From Nymphaea colorata (lineage: Eukaryota; Streptophyta; Magnoliopsida; Nymphaeales; Nymphaeaceae), in the NCBI RefSeq assembly GCF_008831285.2, contig NC_045139.1, forward strand, positions 35,251,706 to 35,315,705: a DNA stretch of 64,000 nucleotides. The letters run 5' to 3'. The notes under the pieces are model-generated. The model was given only the letters and a program-made list of their open reading frames with translations, had not been told where the DNA came from and did not search any database. Both the position numbers and the translations under genes were made by a program. Shown here in pieces: positions 36,301 to 48,021 of the stretch (its first letter is position 1; every line of letters starts with the position of its first letter).

Positions 36301-37325
36301 TGACCCTAAGTGTGAATCTTAGGCCTGACCTAAGATCCTTAGTTTGATAAAACTATGAATTGTATTATGGATTTTTTGCTACATCAAATCCATGGATTTC
36401 AAATCCGGAGTAATCAAACACCACCTTAGTTGATTCAGCAAAGTGTTTCTTTTATGATGGTACAGGTCGCTTTGCTAAGGCCAACCAGATTCCTTGAAGC
36501 AGGGTTTGCAATAATATTTCATTTTGGGGGAAGCTGCAAAATTGGAGGTCAGTAACAATGTGATTAATAGTTTAGTGTTTGCTTTAGAAAAACACTATTA
36601 TTGGAAGCATGTTGTCTTAGGTTTGCTTCAGGGACAGGTTCGGCATGCGGTATTCAAAATTAAACATTCATATAACTTGCATTGCCATATTAAAAATTTT
36701 AAATTACTGTACCATACACATCCATATTACCTTGAAATGAATGTAAATTATGTATCATATTTAACATGCATAAACGTCCACATGCATCATCCATGTCATT
36801 CATATTTTACTTAATATGCATGCATATGCATCTCATATGGCATTAACATCACCTCGCATGCATGTGCAACTTGTCACATGCATCCATCCATGTCGCATAT
36901 ATCACGTTTTGTAAATGTAAATTTCACATCACCTTCACGCACATAACTTTTTTGTATTATTTTTCCCATTGATATCACTCGGCATGCATTGATGCATCCT
37001 ATGGCATGATGTATAACATGTTTAACCTGCTACGTACATCTATATTTCCATACCATTATGGTTTCTTTGGGTTATCCTTGCTGTCGGGCTCAGAAGGATG
37101 AGGACACTTCCTTTCGTGCATGTGCTTGGGGATTGCTCGGTTTTGTCTGGTATAAGAAAAAATATAGACAACTTTGGAAGTATTGGCAATTCCATGAGAG
37201 GTTGAAACCGTCTTCTTTTCTCATGTTTCCGAGGTCTAAGACGGCTTTAGGACCTAAGTGGAAAGCAGGACACTCATGATCAACTATTATAGTCCACTAT
37301 TTGCTGTTTAGTAGAATAACACCAA
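33377..37325. other. GEM-like 3' flank and intergenic DNA, no gene seen
   Basis: The GEM-like 3' UTR lies in the first 200 bases. From about 33620 to 34190 there are many ATTCAAAT / GATTTGAA words like those of the MITE family at 787-1159. A GTGCGGTGCAGGTGTGGGTGC unit is repeated at about 35012 and 35067 (55-bp period). Open frames up to 96 codons have no recognisable features. Confidence 0.45.
36690..37040. repeat. CATGCAT-rich alternating purine-pyrimidine tract
   Basis: CATGCAT, ATGCATGCATATGCAT and CGCATGCATGTGCAAC occur repeatedly among CATCCA/CACAT words. RY-type CATGCA words are known seed-promoter elements, but here they are scattered over 350 bp far from any gene, so low complexity is the simpler reading. 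Confidence 0.5.
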
Positions 37326-37375
37326 CAAGAATCGAACCGATGGCTAACCTTTCACCGACCCGACCAGTTATACTA
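37326..37375 (-). mobile_element. tRNA-derived SINE fragment (A and B boxes)
   Basis: On the minus strand an A-box-like TAGTATAACTGG (37364-37375) is followed by a B-box GGTTCGATTCTTG (37326-37338) at near-tRNA spacing, inside GTCGGGTCGGTG..CCATCG. The stems of a real tRNA do not form, so this is a SINE or tRNA pseudogene rather than a tRNA gene. The copy at 59723-59783 shares the CTGGTCGG..GGTTCGATTCTT arrangement. Confidence 0.6.
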
Positions 37376-40366
37376 CGCCTCTGAAGCAACTTCGAAGCTG
37401 TTGATTTCTTACAGCTTCGAAGCCCAAAAGGATTTCTCATGTGTAGGACCTTAAACATCAAGAAATAGTTTTCCCAAGCATTTTTAGTGTCATGGAATTT
37501 CGTTCTAGTGCTGCTCACTAACTAAGTACTACATTTAAATTTATATTTGTAGAGACATTCATGGATCACTGTATTCGAAATATTAAATGCGCCCAAGCTC
37601 CCATGCACATAAACATATGGGTAGAGCAAATAAGGGCCATAAGCGTGTGTTTGATAGCTTTGGATCGAAGTTGGCCTAAGATCCATTTATATGTGTGATT
37701 CATATTATAAACGAACACCAGATTCTACCATTATCTAAACAAGAGGAATTGAGGTTCTCAATTTGTGGCTAAAACATCATATTTGAGGTCAGAAGGAAGG
37801 AAGGCTTAACGTTAAATATGTGGATCTAAAATTCTCATTGATCCCAAAGCAACTTGCTATCAAACAACCCCTAAATAATATTGAATCTTCTTAAAAGCTC
37901 ACTTTAGGGAAAAACATACATAATCCCTTGGAATCTTTAAGAATGACAAGAACCTCTCTATTCAAATATTTTGGAAAACCTTCAGAGCTCTTTAAAATTT
38001 ATGGAAAATAAGAAAGACCCTCCCCGTAAAATTTGTAAAGAACACCGACTACTTCTTCTAAATGCTTTTTGTATAGTTTGCCAATGCGCAACGGATACAC
38101 ACACAAACATATAAAACTAAGTAACAATAGTTATTATTTTAAGCAACTCAAACAATTTTGTTCGAATATTTACACATTTACTGAAAGGTAAATAAACTGT
38201 TTATCAAAATTTACTCGCTCCATGGATTAGTGTGTGTGTGTGTGACGCGCGCGCGTGAGTGGAAATGAAAACTCGACATTCTCTCTCTCTCTCGAGCGCG
38301 GGTGCGGGGCGTCAAGATTCCCCACTGATTGATATTGGGGTGTAAGTTGTTTGTTAGTGTGGCATAACAGTGACCGCATGACATGCATTGATGATGTGGG
38401 GAGACCGCGGAACAGCAGAATCTGCCTTCCCCGATGAAAGGAAGAAGATGAGAGAACACCAAGCGATCGACCGAGTCGTCCACCACCACCGCCATGGCCG
38501 TCTTCTTCACAATGATCACAACCATCATCATCTTCTGTCACCGCCACCGTCACCCGCCATGACCACATCCGCTGCTCAATCCCAAGAGTCAAACCCATTG
38601 AGCGAGAGAGAGAGAGAGAGCCGCATCAGATGTAGTAAAGCTATGTGTCGTGCTATCTTTTCACCCCACAAATGAGTTAATGCAGAGAATATTTTTGTCG
38701 GAGTCATGGGGACCAGCGCAGAGAGGGAGAGAGATGTAGAGCATATATTCTGTCATCCACATGTCATGGTCTGAGTTTAAAGCTTAAAAGGACGTCCTAT
38801 CTCTCTTTGCTCGTATTTCCTTTCGGCTCTAAAGAAGTACGAGAGAGAAGAAGCCAGGCTGCTTAACCTTAGATTGCCACATTTAACTCGATACAGTCTT
38901 CATGCTGGTGAACATTTCTAGCTCAGTCCAGTTACCTACTCCATGACCGAAGACGAAGCATCGTTCTTATTAGAGGGTCGGTTGATAGACATCACAGAAT
39001 CACTGATTCAGTTTTTGACATGATTTTAGTTAGGAATGCATCTTAGGTTGGAAGTTTAACAGACCATTTGATTAAGAAACTGAGTACGCTATGATCCAAG
39101 TTTATAGGCGCGAGTTCGATTGCAATTGTTGGTGCATATTGATGATACTTCACGGCGCTTCTTCTCTAGGAAGTGACTGCCCTTCTTAATAGAAAAGTGT
39201 CTTTAGGGCATATCCTGGTTGGTCAGGCAAAGTGGTGAAAGGTTGGTCGTTGTGGAGGCTTTTCTCCTGAACTCAAATGGCGGGTGCCCAACTCTTAGTT
39301 GATGGGCCCTGTAAGCGTGGAAGCAGTGTTTCAATATAGAACAGTTTTCACTTCATTCTTCACTAAGATTTCAAGGCAGTCTTTCCAGTCTTGCCTCTTA
39401 AAACGAAGAAAAAAAAAAGGACAGAAGCTTCCGTCTTTTCATATTATCTCCCCTCTCTTCACAAGGAAGTAAGAAACAGTGAAACCTTCACAAGGATTGG
39501 ATCGTGTCGTGTGATGCCCGATTCTGTGGCCGATAAGGTAAACAAATTAACTACAAAATTTAAGTTTTTTTTTTTCTCTTTTAGACCGATTCAAGAACAC
39601 GTACTCCACCGACAGGCATCCGTTTTTGCTTTTTAATTTTTCCATGCCGAAACCAAACAATACTTACTTATCGCTGAGATGCATCACTTTCCGTACATGT
39701 TGAAAAGCAATTTTTACAAGTCTCCCATTCAAACGCCATTTTGACAATATTTGAAATGGATATATACAGGAAGCATAAAACAAGCATGTCTTTGGTCCAG
39801 AGAAAAGCTGCTAAGGTTCTCTGCGAAATTTTACCGTATCCAAGCTTTGTCCTTTTGTATGAGGCAGGATGGTGAAAAGCAGAGGAGAGTGGGGCGGGGA
39901 GGCGACGGGAAGAGAGAGAAGAGAGGGAGAGAGTATAACATACATATGCGAGGTGCAAATAGTAGAAAGAAAGGGGAAAAGGTACTTTCGCCAAAACCGA
40001 GAACATCTCTACCTAAAAAATAACTCTGCATGAACGTAAACTCAGAACTCTCTCTCTCTCTCTCTCGTGCCTGGATTCCCTCCTGCTACTAACGAAAGGT
40101 TGATTTGTCCTCTCCACAGAGCATCCTGCCCACCCAAATGATATTCCAATCTCAGACGGCCAGCCACCTTTTCTCTCCTCTTTTTCCTTTTTACTGCAGT
40201 AATTTTCACGGGAACGCTTCGAAGCGCATGTGAATCATCCATATTTTATGTAATATGTCATTTCCTGTCCATTAAAAAGATGTATCTCTACATTAAAGGA
40301 CAACTGCATGCAACCCGTAATCAGAATCTAATGCCATTGTTGGCTGCTGCTTATCTATCGTTTAAA
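37376..40366. other. Intergenic, several microsatellites, no gene seen
   Basis: TG/CG alternating DNA at 38230-38257, CT at about 38280-38294, GA at about 38604-38619, and CT at about 40049-40067. Open frames at 38211-38675 read through histidine/arginine-rich low-complexity sequence on both strands and show no domain. TTCGATTGCAATTG near 39115 resembles a B-box. Confidence 0.45.
38230..38257. repeat. (TG)n followed by (CG)n alternating tract
   Basis: GTGTGTGTGTGTGTG is joined to ACGCGCGCGCGTG with a single break in the purine-pyrimidine alternation. Confidence 0.85.
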
Positions 40367-40403
40367 ATATGTGTGTGCGCACGCGCGTGCGTATGTGCAT
40401 GTG
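40367..40403. repeat. 37-bp perfect alternating purine-pyrimidine tract
   Basis: Every base from 40367 to 40403 alternates purine and pyrimidine, with GCGCACGCGCGTGCG in the centre. Such tracts favour left-handed Z-DNA under supercoiling. It lies about 1.9 kb downstream of the CFL1-like stop codon, with no gene nearby on the other side. Confidence 0.85.
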
Positions 40404-42262
40404 AGTGAAAACCCATTAACTTGGGCATTTTTTTCCTTTTGTTAGTACTATCGGAGGTGGAAGAAAAGGAAGAATTAGGGATACATGCTGTGCTTCTGAT
40501 AACCAGTTATATGATCTTCATTCATCTGTTAGAATCATATGTGATGATGAAAAATGAACCGATCGATGAGGCGCATGATACTTGGAGACCACATATTCAC
40601 ATCAAGGAATGAGCCAAAGCACTGTATTCAGTATTCGACAACTTGTGGAAATCAGAGACACTTTGCATCCTGATATCAGGAATTCAATCACAGATTTGGC
40701 AATTCTTAACTAAAACTTCCTTGTGCCAAAATTGGTTCTGCTATGCTAACAAGAAGGAAGAGTTCAAAAGAACAGAAAGTCATGCTTGAACGGGTCTAGA
40801 GAAACACTACAAAATACCAGAATACCCTTACTCTCTAGTGGAAGAGCAGGCACACTAGAATTTCAGGAACTTCCTGAAAGCAACACCATAATTTCTTAAA
40901 TCACTAGCCCTTCTAATAACATAGTCTTATTAATATGCAAAATGGGTTTAAGCTGAAGGAATTAACTAACCAATGATACTTAAGGACCTGTTTTACAGCA
41001 AAACGGTTTGTAACTGTTTCATGAATCTATTCTAAAAGTTAAGGTAGATTGGTTTTTAAGGTATTACATTCGTTGGGTTATATTTATGAAACAATTACAT
41101 ACTATTTGTTTGCCAAATCGATCTCTTAAAGGTAAAGATATTATTGGTAAATTCATCAACTTGGGCTAGGTTGTAAGGGAATTTTAGTTGTTTTTACTTA
41201 AATATATTACCATATAGGGAAAAAATGAGGCAGGTATATGGATCTATGAGGACCAACTTGACGCTGCCAATTTTGGCTGATTTTCATGCCTCGTTATTGT
41301 CAATATCTGTTAAACTGCAACTAGCCTAATAAATAAGGAATGAGGAAGATGCCGAGTGGAGGGACCAATCAAGTTTCATGGTCCATACGACAACTCCACC
41401 TTAGGGCAATTGCACCCCTATACCATACTTACCGGTAAGAAAAGGCCGGTTTCGGCAGAAACAAGCAAAGATTCAAGAAACGTTTAATTGTGTAAATCAT
41501 TCAGGAAACGTAGCACTAACGAGAAAGATACTTCAACGATAATGATCTAAAACTTCGTCTATATTAAGATCAAGCATGCTTCTCTTCTCCTAATGCTTTG
41601 CAAGCATGAAGATGCAAGACAAGAGAGGTGAGGTTTTACTAAGCATTCAATAACTATGGTTTCTACCGTCCATCACTTCACTTATCAGACAAACACGATT
41701 TCAAATTTCTATAGTTAGTTAAAGGCTCTCTAGACTTGAATGCGATCTGTAGATTACAAAACAAAGACATTCCAAGAAGATTGATTAATGAAGGGCACTC
41801 CAGTCATTGAGCTTCACCTGAATCTCTTCGTCTTCGATGTTATTGCTCTCTCCCAACTTCGAATTAACCGCTAACCTAACCTCCATGTATATTTTTTTCC
41901 CTTTCGACCCTGCCTTGCGAAAGAAGGGGAGAAGATAAACAAACGAAACGGAAAAGGGACACACGTCTTAATCGCCAAGTGGTTCTATTGTTCCATCTTC
42001 CATTTTGATATCCTTAGAGCTCAAATCTGTAACTTCAATGGCTATCCAAAAAAGAGAAAAGTCCAAACATCCAGAAAAATCAAACAGGAAGGAGAAGGGC
42101 GTAACAAATTATGACCAAGAAGAGATCGACCAAAAACGAAAATAGAGGAAGAAATCATCTGACCATCAAATCCATTCATCTTGTTCCTCCGATAAAAGTA
42201 TGATCCCAAAGAGATTTTGAAGATCCCTTACTCCCCACAATGATGAAACGAAACAAGCAGAT
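40404..42262. other. Intergenic DNA 3' of the CFL1-like gene; MITE at 40985-41130
   Basis: At 40985-41130 GGACCTGTTTTACAGCAAAAC..AACTGTTTCATGAATC is mirrored by TTTATGAAACAATTACATA..TTTGCCAAATCGATC, a copy of the palindromic MITE family. The last few hundred bases should hold the CFL1-like 3' UTR. Nothing else is recognisable. Confidence 0.5.
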
Positions 42263-43060
42263 TCAAAGCAAGGTGCTTTCGGATCCATTGAAGTGCAGCA
42301 ACAAACTGCTGCATTTGGGGCACTCGTCTGTGATCTTGGGAAGCATGAAGTACATGAGGCAACGCTTGCATCCGGCGACGACCAGCACGTCGTCATGTTG
42401 GATGGACCGCTCCTCCAAGTAGTCCTCGGTCGACGAGCAGGAAGACGAGCAGCTCCCATTCTCGCTCTCTCCTCCCTCATATTCTTCATCGCCTTCTTTT
42501 TCCTCTTCTACGTCGTCGCCTTCATCTGCTTCTTCTTCTTGTTCTCCTGCTTCATAGTCGGTTCCGCGATCGCCTTCTCCTCTTCTTGAGTTCTGCAGCC
42601 TCCTAGGATCGCCCTTCGACTTCCTCCCACTCCGCCAATCAATATAATATACCTCCCCCGTCTACCGACCAACAATCACAGACCAAGGAAGAAAACAACA
42701 GAAAAGCTAAAGTACCAAGAAACGGAGAACTTCTTGAACTAAGGAAAAACTCGACGGACGACGAGGCGGAGAGTGGTACCGAAAATGCTCGGATTCTATA
42801 GAAAGAAAAAGCGTGCAAAGAAGGAAAAATCGAATGGCAGCACGAGAATTTAAACTCTCTCACTCACTTTTGGTGGGTAGTGGGGAGAACAGAAGGCGTA
42901 CCTTGAGGTCGAGAAATTGCTCCCACTGATAGGGGAGGGAGAGATGCGAATTGAGTTCCAACGTAGAAGGGGCGTTATTTTCCGGCGATGAACCGGCGGC
43001 GCTGCTGGCGTCGTTGATGGAGAACGCTCGGAAGGAGCGTTCTAATGAATACGTCTCCAT
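42263..43060 (-). CDS. CFL1-like: CURLY FLAG LEAF1-like protein, WW domain plus C-terminal zinc-ribbon motif, two exons, 185 aa
   Basis: Exons on the minus strand are 42902-43060 and 42263-42661 (159+399 nt = 186 codons), GT-AG, phase 0. Residues 42-74 form an atypical WW domain: LPYQWEQFLDLK, then TGEVYYIDW, ending GDPRR. It has the first Trp (W46), the YY pair and the DPR end, but not the usual second Trp before DPR. Residues 85-125 are Glu/Asp-rich. A serine/cysteine stretch follows, then GCKRCLMYFMLP and CPKC, where C151, C154, C167 and C170 make a likely zinc site. Rice CFL1 and its Arabidopsis relative act with HD-ZIP IV factors such as HDG1 in cuticle formation; GIR repressors have a related CxxCLMYxML..CPKC end. 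Function here is inferred from family. The second exon has a long antisense open frame that is not a gene. Confidence 0.88.
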
Positions 43061-43072
43061 CCTTTGGAGTAG

Positions 43073-43092
43073 AGAGAGAGAGAGAGAGAGAA
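43073..43092. repeat. (AG)n in the 5' leader of the CFL1-like gene
   Basis: A pure AG run that reads as CTCTCT on the coding strand, 13-32 bases before the ATG. Pyrimidine-rich leaders are common in plant mRNAs. Confidence 0.9.
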
Positions 43093-43272
43093 CACGGGAG
43101 AGAAAAGGAGGAAATAACGATAACTTTGATTAATGAAAAGGCAGTTCAAATCAGAGCAGCCGAGTTTCCTTAAAAAGACTTCTTCTTTTCGAGGGGGAAG
43201 ACGGATGGAGAGACGCCTTTCTTTTGAGGTTGCCGCTGGTGCTCTTCTTTTCAAACATCTGTCTCCTCCCTC

Positions 43273-43279
43273 CTTTATA
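43273..43279 (-). promoter_or_regulatory. TATA box of the CFL1-like gene
   Basis: On the minus strand CCGTATAAAGGAGG gives TATAAAG 213 bases before the ATG, so the transcript leader would be about 180 nt and include the CT run. Confidence 0.65.
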
Positions 43280-44810
43280 CGGGATATTTACCGGCTACCC
43301 GCCTGCCGCCGGAATACTTTCCGGCCGCTAACTTCTTCCCTGCCTGCCTCGCCTTGTATACCGGTATGAGCTGATCCCCATTAGGAAAGCAATAAAAATA
43401 GACGGCCGGCCTTCCTACTTTTGACATTTTAGTAAGAATCAATCATTGTAATAGGTACAGCTAACATCATGCCCCAAAGAGAGTTTTCTAACCTTATTTG
43501 TGGGATGTGATTAATAAACTCAGTTTAGGATGTCATTCTAGCTTGAGAATAAACCCTTAGATTTAAAATCAGATCCCACTCTCAATCTGCCCTTAGTTAC
43601 ATGTAACGTGGATAAAAGCCTGTGAATTTAAGGTCCAAGTTATCGGGATCCTTTATTTGTTAAGAAAATACACCTTTTAATACAGCCTCAAATCTAAGCT
43701 AGACTTTTGTTTCACCTCCAATCAGTGCAGTGATTTGAGATTATTAAGATCTCAACTTCACGGATTTAAGGTCCGACCCCCTCTTTCTGTCTTAATGTTA
43801 AATCTATGTTACTGAAATCATAAAGATCTTCTAAAGTACACTATTTAATGCAGCCTCATATCTAAGACCCCAGACTATCAATCACAACCTTGAAATTTTT
43901 TAAGATGCACCCACATAAGTTATTGACTCTTGGCTCTTATCTTGGATTCTAAAGTTGGACGGCAGCGTGGGCCTCATGTACCGTGTAATCGGACCTTCTT
44001 GACATAGACAAAGATCTTTCTTCCATGGATACCAACAAGGAAAAGCAGAGAAAACAAGGAAGGTAGGTCTTTTGAAAATTTGAACGTCCTTTCCTAAATA
44101 CTGAGTCCCCCGGCGAAGAAAGAGGACGAAATGTGCCTTCACAGTCAATTTAAATTAAAAGCCGGCAAATGCCACAAGTGTTAGGTTTTCAATCCTACCA
44201 CCAATAGCTTCCATTGATGTCAACACGCATTATATATGAGAAAAACGTACAAACCATGGAAAAATATATGATTAAGCTAGAAAGGCAAGTTTTGGGGTCA
44301 AGCAAGTTCATGTTTTCCTTGTTGGTAGTGGCAATATAGAAGGCTGGAAATCGTGAACTTGACCAGGTTGTATATGGTGCCAAACGCACATAAACTATGG
44401 TCGTATACAAACCACCATGACTCTGATGTGTTGGCAGACATTAATTGAATGCATAACCTACTCCATGTATACTTCGTGCTTTTATATAAAATAGCTTCCC
44501 TGAAAGTCCACTGATATACTAAAGTATTTTCCTTTGATCATCATCCTATGTGTGGATTCATGCAGTAGTTGTCATGTATTTAAATTATGTATAGACGACA
44601 CCTAATAAACATTGTTTAATTGTCCAAGATGATCCTTAGTGAATGTTCTTAGTTTTAAGAGTAAAGCAATTGCCGAGGATGATGATCTGCCAGTTGGTTT
44701 TATTAATTCTCCAATTTAGCGTCTTTTTAAAGACTATTTCTAGGATCATTATGCTGTTGTTTGCATGACAACTTCAAACCAGGTTTTGCACCCAAAACAC
44801 CATTCTAAAA
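43280..44810. other. CFL1-like upstream region and intergenic DNA, no gene seen
   Basis: The first 100 bases are GC-rich with CCGGC words. Beyond 43380 the sequence is AT-rich, with short meaningless open frames on both strands. Confidence 0.5.
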
Positions 44811-45031
44811 ATGTTTGGATGACATTAAAACTGGGTTTTACTAAAACCTGGTTTTCATGAAGGGCCTGAAAAACCTGCGGCTCTTCAAGTTTTTCAAGTT
44901 AGACTAAATTCTGTCTCTAAACCAAGTTTTTCATTTGTCATTCAAACATCCTACGAAATTGGGTTTTTAATCAGGTTCTTACAAAACTTGGTTTTCAAAA
45001 ACCAAGATTTTTGAGGGTGTCATCCAAAGAC
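44811..45031. mobile_element. MITE-like element rich in AAACCTGGTTT (TTTGGATGACA ends)
   Basis: TTTGGATGACA (44814-44824) is inverted exactly as TGTCATCCAAA (45018-45028). The interior alternates AAACCTGGTTTT and its diverged palindromes. Relatives lie at 48022-48221 and 48251-48543. Confidence 0.65.
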
Positions 45032-45107
45032 TCCCTGTATATTCAACCGGCAGGTAGCGTGAGTTTGGAATCTGGACTTAAGATAGGCAGTCAAATTGGT
45101 AAGGCCG

Positions 45108-45323
45108 CGTGAAATCTACTTCAATATCTGGTAACTTAGAATGGGGTGAGCTTACTTTGAATTCCAAGTTAGGCTTCACATCCTATAACTATTTTGGTCA
45201 CTACCCATTAATTGACGTGAAATCTACTTCAATATCTGGTAACTTAGAATGGGGAGATCTCAGTTGAATTCAAAGTTGGCTCTATATCTTATAGCCATTT
45301 TGGTTACTCACCCGTCAATTTGC
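45108..45323. repeat. 108-bp tandem duplication
   Basis: CGTGAAATCTACTTCAATAT begins at 45108 and 45216; the first 39 bases of the copies are identical and the rest has diverged (for example CATTTTGGTTACTCACC against ACTATTTTGGTCACTACC). Confidence 0.85.
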
Positions 45324-47413
45324 TCGTCAAAATTTGATCAATCCATCCTCATTCACATGACGAAAGTGTATATTCATCTTGTACTGCAGATTACGCATCA
45401 ATGTCGGACGACCAACTTCACGAACTTCATTTCCCTTGTGATGCATCCTTCAGCTGGCAAATGCATTCAACTTCGGTGTCATTCAAATCGTTTATGGTAA
45501 AAAATCACGCACGCATTTCAATACCATTTGGAGAACATTGGAGTACATGTGGTTTAATTTCCGCAGGAAATATTGACCTCGCCTTTGAAATTTTGGGAGG
45601 GGGTGGAGGGATACTTTGAAGTAGGTCGAAGCCTTAGAGAAAGTTTGGCAATAAAGACATTTTGTAAGTGTCTTATGATTCTACCTCAATAATTATAAAA
45701 GGTTTATTAAACACTATAACTATTGTTTCATGAACCTTTCTCAATTTTTTGAAAAGATTCATGGAGCATTCACCTGCTGTCAAACTACCCCTTAAAGTTC
45801 AGGTTACTTTTCAACTTAGGTTGAAAGCGGTATACCTAGAGTATTACACGTGTTTGTAGTTCAAATGAGTATCAAACTAGGACTAGATTTTTATTAACCT
45901 GTCAGTCACACTATACCCTCGGGGCAAACTTTTGAAATAAATGAAAGAAATCAGATAATCGTTAATTTGTTTGGTAAGATTGTCGTATGCTGACACCAAT
46001 GAATCCACAAGAACATTCCTACCGTTTTCACTATAATCCCAAAAATAAAAAAACACACACCTAAAACGCACATCATCTGCCTCTAAAAATTGTTTAAATG
46101 ATTCAAAATGCTTTTTTTTTTAAAGATGGAATGCAAAGTCAATGAGCAACTCTCTTTTTTTTCTCTCTCTTCCTTTTCTTTGACTTGATATGAGGTTCGA
46201 GGAGACGCTAAAAGAAAATAAGAAAAGGGAAGAGAGAGAACGAGATTTAGATTTAAATTAAAAAAAAAAAAAGCTGGATGTCATGAGAAAACAGAGGGTG
46301 AAAATAATCACGGGCGTTTCTTCTTTTTTTTTTTTGTTTTCAACTTGAGGCTTTTAGAAAAAGGGAATTTCTGAGTTTCTCTGACAGCACGACTCGCTCA
46401 TTTCGCTTTCAAAGACTCGGGATTCTCTGCTCCGATACGCTGGCAGTCTGCCTTTTACGGAGCCCAAACATTCCTTTTCGGGATTTACTACGAAGCGAAG
46501 GAGAGAGCAGAAAGACAAAAGGAAAAGAAAAGGAAAAAGAGAAACAACGTCCTCTGTCATCCCCTTCTCCACTCGTCGCCATCACTGATAAATAGCTTTT
46601 GGTTCTTTCACACACACACACACACACTCTCTCTCTCTCTCTCTCTCTATCGCTTTTATATTGCAGATGGTAAAGGTAAACCACCTCTTCATACCAATTG
46701 ATCATTGACATTAAATAATGAAAGTTATTAGTAAATAGATTCTCTTTCCTTCTTTCTCTCTCTAGAAGCACAAGGACAACGGCCTCTTGACAATAAATTT
46801 AATAACAAAGTTGCTGCTGCTCTCTCTCTCTATCTCTTTCTGACTTTCTCTCTCTTTGTGTTAGAGAGAGAAAGAGAGAGGTCTAGAGAGATGAGGATGC
46901 AGCGTCCTTGGCATTTGAAATGAATGTTTCTTTTCCTTTGTTTTTTTCTTATTCTTATTTGGGGGCAGGCACACTAGCACTACACCTAAAAAGTGGCCTT
47001 TTTTTTTCCAATGCGGGCGCACTCAGGGAACATCCTGTAGTGCCTCGCTTTTTCTATGTTCCCTTCTTCAGTGGTGGGACCCACGTACCGTCCGCTTACT
47101 TCTTCCATCTCTTGCTTTCGGATCTTCATCATTTTTTTGGAACAATATTTACGATTTAAGCTCCGAAGTTTTTGCCATGGATTTTTTTTTTTTTTTTATT
47201 TACAAGTAAGTGGCGCTCAATTCCAGTTCTACTGTGCCTCCATCTCAACACCCTTCCACATCTTCTTGTTCCTTTGTTAGGAACGAGCGAGCCCCTTTCT
47301 GTCAGAAGAAATTAAAAAAGAAAAACATAGGTATTTCACGTTCAAGCCTTAATCGAGCTTGTCGAGCTTTAATCAAATCGATATATTCAACGAGTCAAGC
47401 TCAAGTTCAACAT
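45324..47413. other. Intergenic, MITE and microsatellites, no gene seen
   Basis: At 45645-45795 GTTTGGCAATAAAGACATT..CATGAACCTTTC..CATGGAGCATTC..TGTCAAACTACCCCTT is a diverged palindromic MITE. At 45865-45905 an inverted TATAGTGTGACTGACAGG resembles a SINE A-box. CA then CT microsatellite runs lie at 46611-46648, and CT/GA patches at about 46755-46885. The long open frames at 46354-46771 read through these runs. Confidence 0.45.
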
Positions 47414-47685
47414 GTAACGATGAATATCAATTCTATTCAAACGTATTTGTCGAGCCTTAATCGAGTTACGTAACGATGAATATCAATTTTATTCAAACGC
47501 GTTTATCGAACTTTAATCGAGTTGTGCTCAAGGTCAACACGTAACGATGAATATCAATTTTATTGAAACTAGTTTGCCAAGTCTTAATCGAGTCGAGCTC
47601 GAGCTCAACATGTAACGATGAATATCAATTCTATTCATACGAGTTTGTCGAGCCTTGATGGAGTTGAGATCGAGCTCGAGCTGCT
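47414..47685. repeat. Minisatellite, four copies of a 71-bp GTAACGATGAATATCAATT unit
   Basis: The unit starts at 47414, 47470, 47541 and 47612, so two spacings are 71 bp and the first is 56 bp, implying a 15-bp deletion in copy one. Each unit runs GTAACGATGAATATCAATT(C/T), then TATT..A, then a TTTG(T/C)CGAGCCTTAATCGAG(T)-type end. Flanking GAGCTCGAG words connect it to the CTCGAG-rich repeats of the hAT-type MITE family. Confidence 0.85.
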
Positions 47686-48021
47686 TCCGTCAAGCTATTC
47701 TCGAGTTCGAGCTGACTAAACTTGGGCTCGAGTCAGCTCGTGTTCACCCCTATGGATCATTAAGACTTTTTCTTTACCCTAGAAGAATAAAAAAAATACA
47801 AGAAACCATCCCCTCTTAAACATAGGGATTAAGGCAAACAGTAAGAGTTACATAAATGTCTTTACAAAATTTCACAAAAATTAGGGAAGACTATTAAGCT
47901 CAACACTTCTGCAATCGTTCCCCCAAGGTCTCCTTTTTTCTTTCTATTTCTTTTTCATTCATCTTTCTATCGAAGAAATCTGTAAGGAGGCGTTCGCATG
48001 ACACTCCAAAATGTTGGCGGC

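Noticed and set aside
36690-37040. Cluster of RY (CATGCA) seed-promoter elements
   Set aside because: No gene start nearby; the words are part of a low-complexity CAT/CATG tract.
37326-37375. Functional tRNA gene
   Set aside because: A and B boxes are present, but acceptor and anticodon stems do not pair; a SINE fragment fits better.
38211-38675. Histidine/arginine-rich open frames of 95-123 codons
   Set aside because: Low-complexity and microsatellite sequence, frames on both strands, no domain.
42166-42589. 107-codon (-) and 98-codon (+) open frames over the CFL1-like second exon
   Set aside because: Out-of-frame and antisense shadows; the in-frame reading has the WW and CxxC motifs.
46354-46771. 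Open frames of 72 and 120 codons (-)
   Set aside because: They read through CA/CT microsatellites (ERERER, VCVCV).
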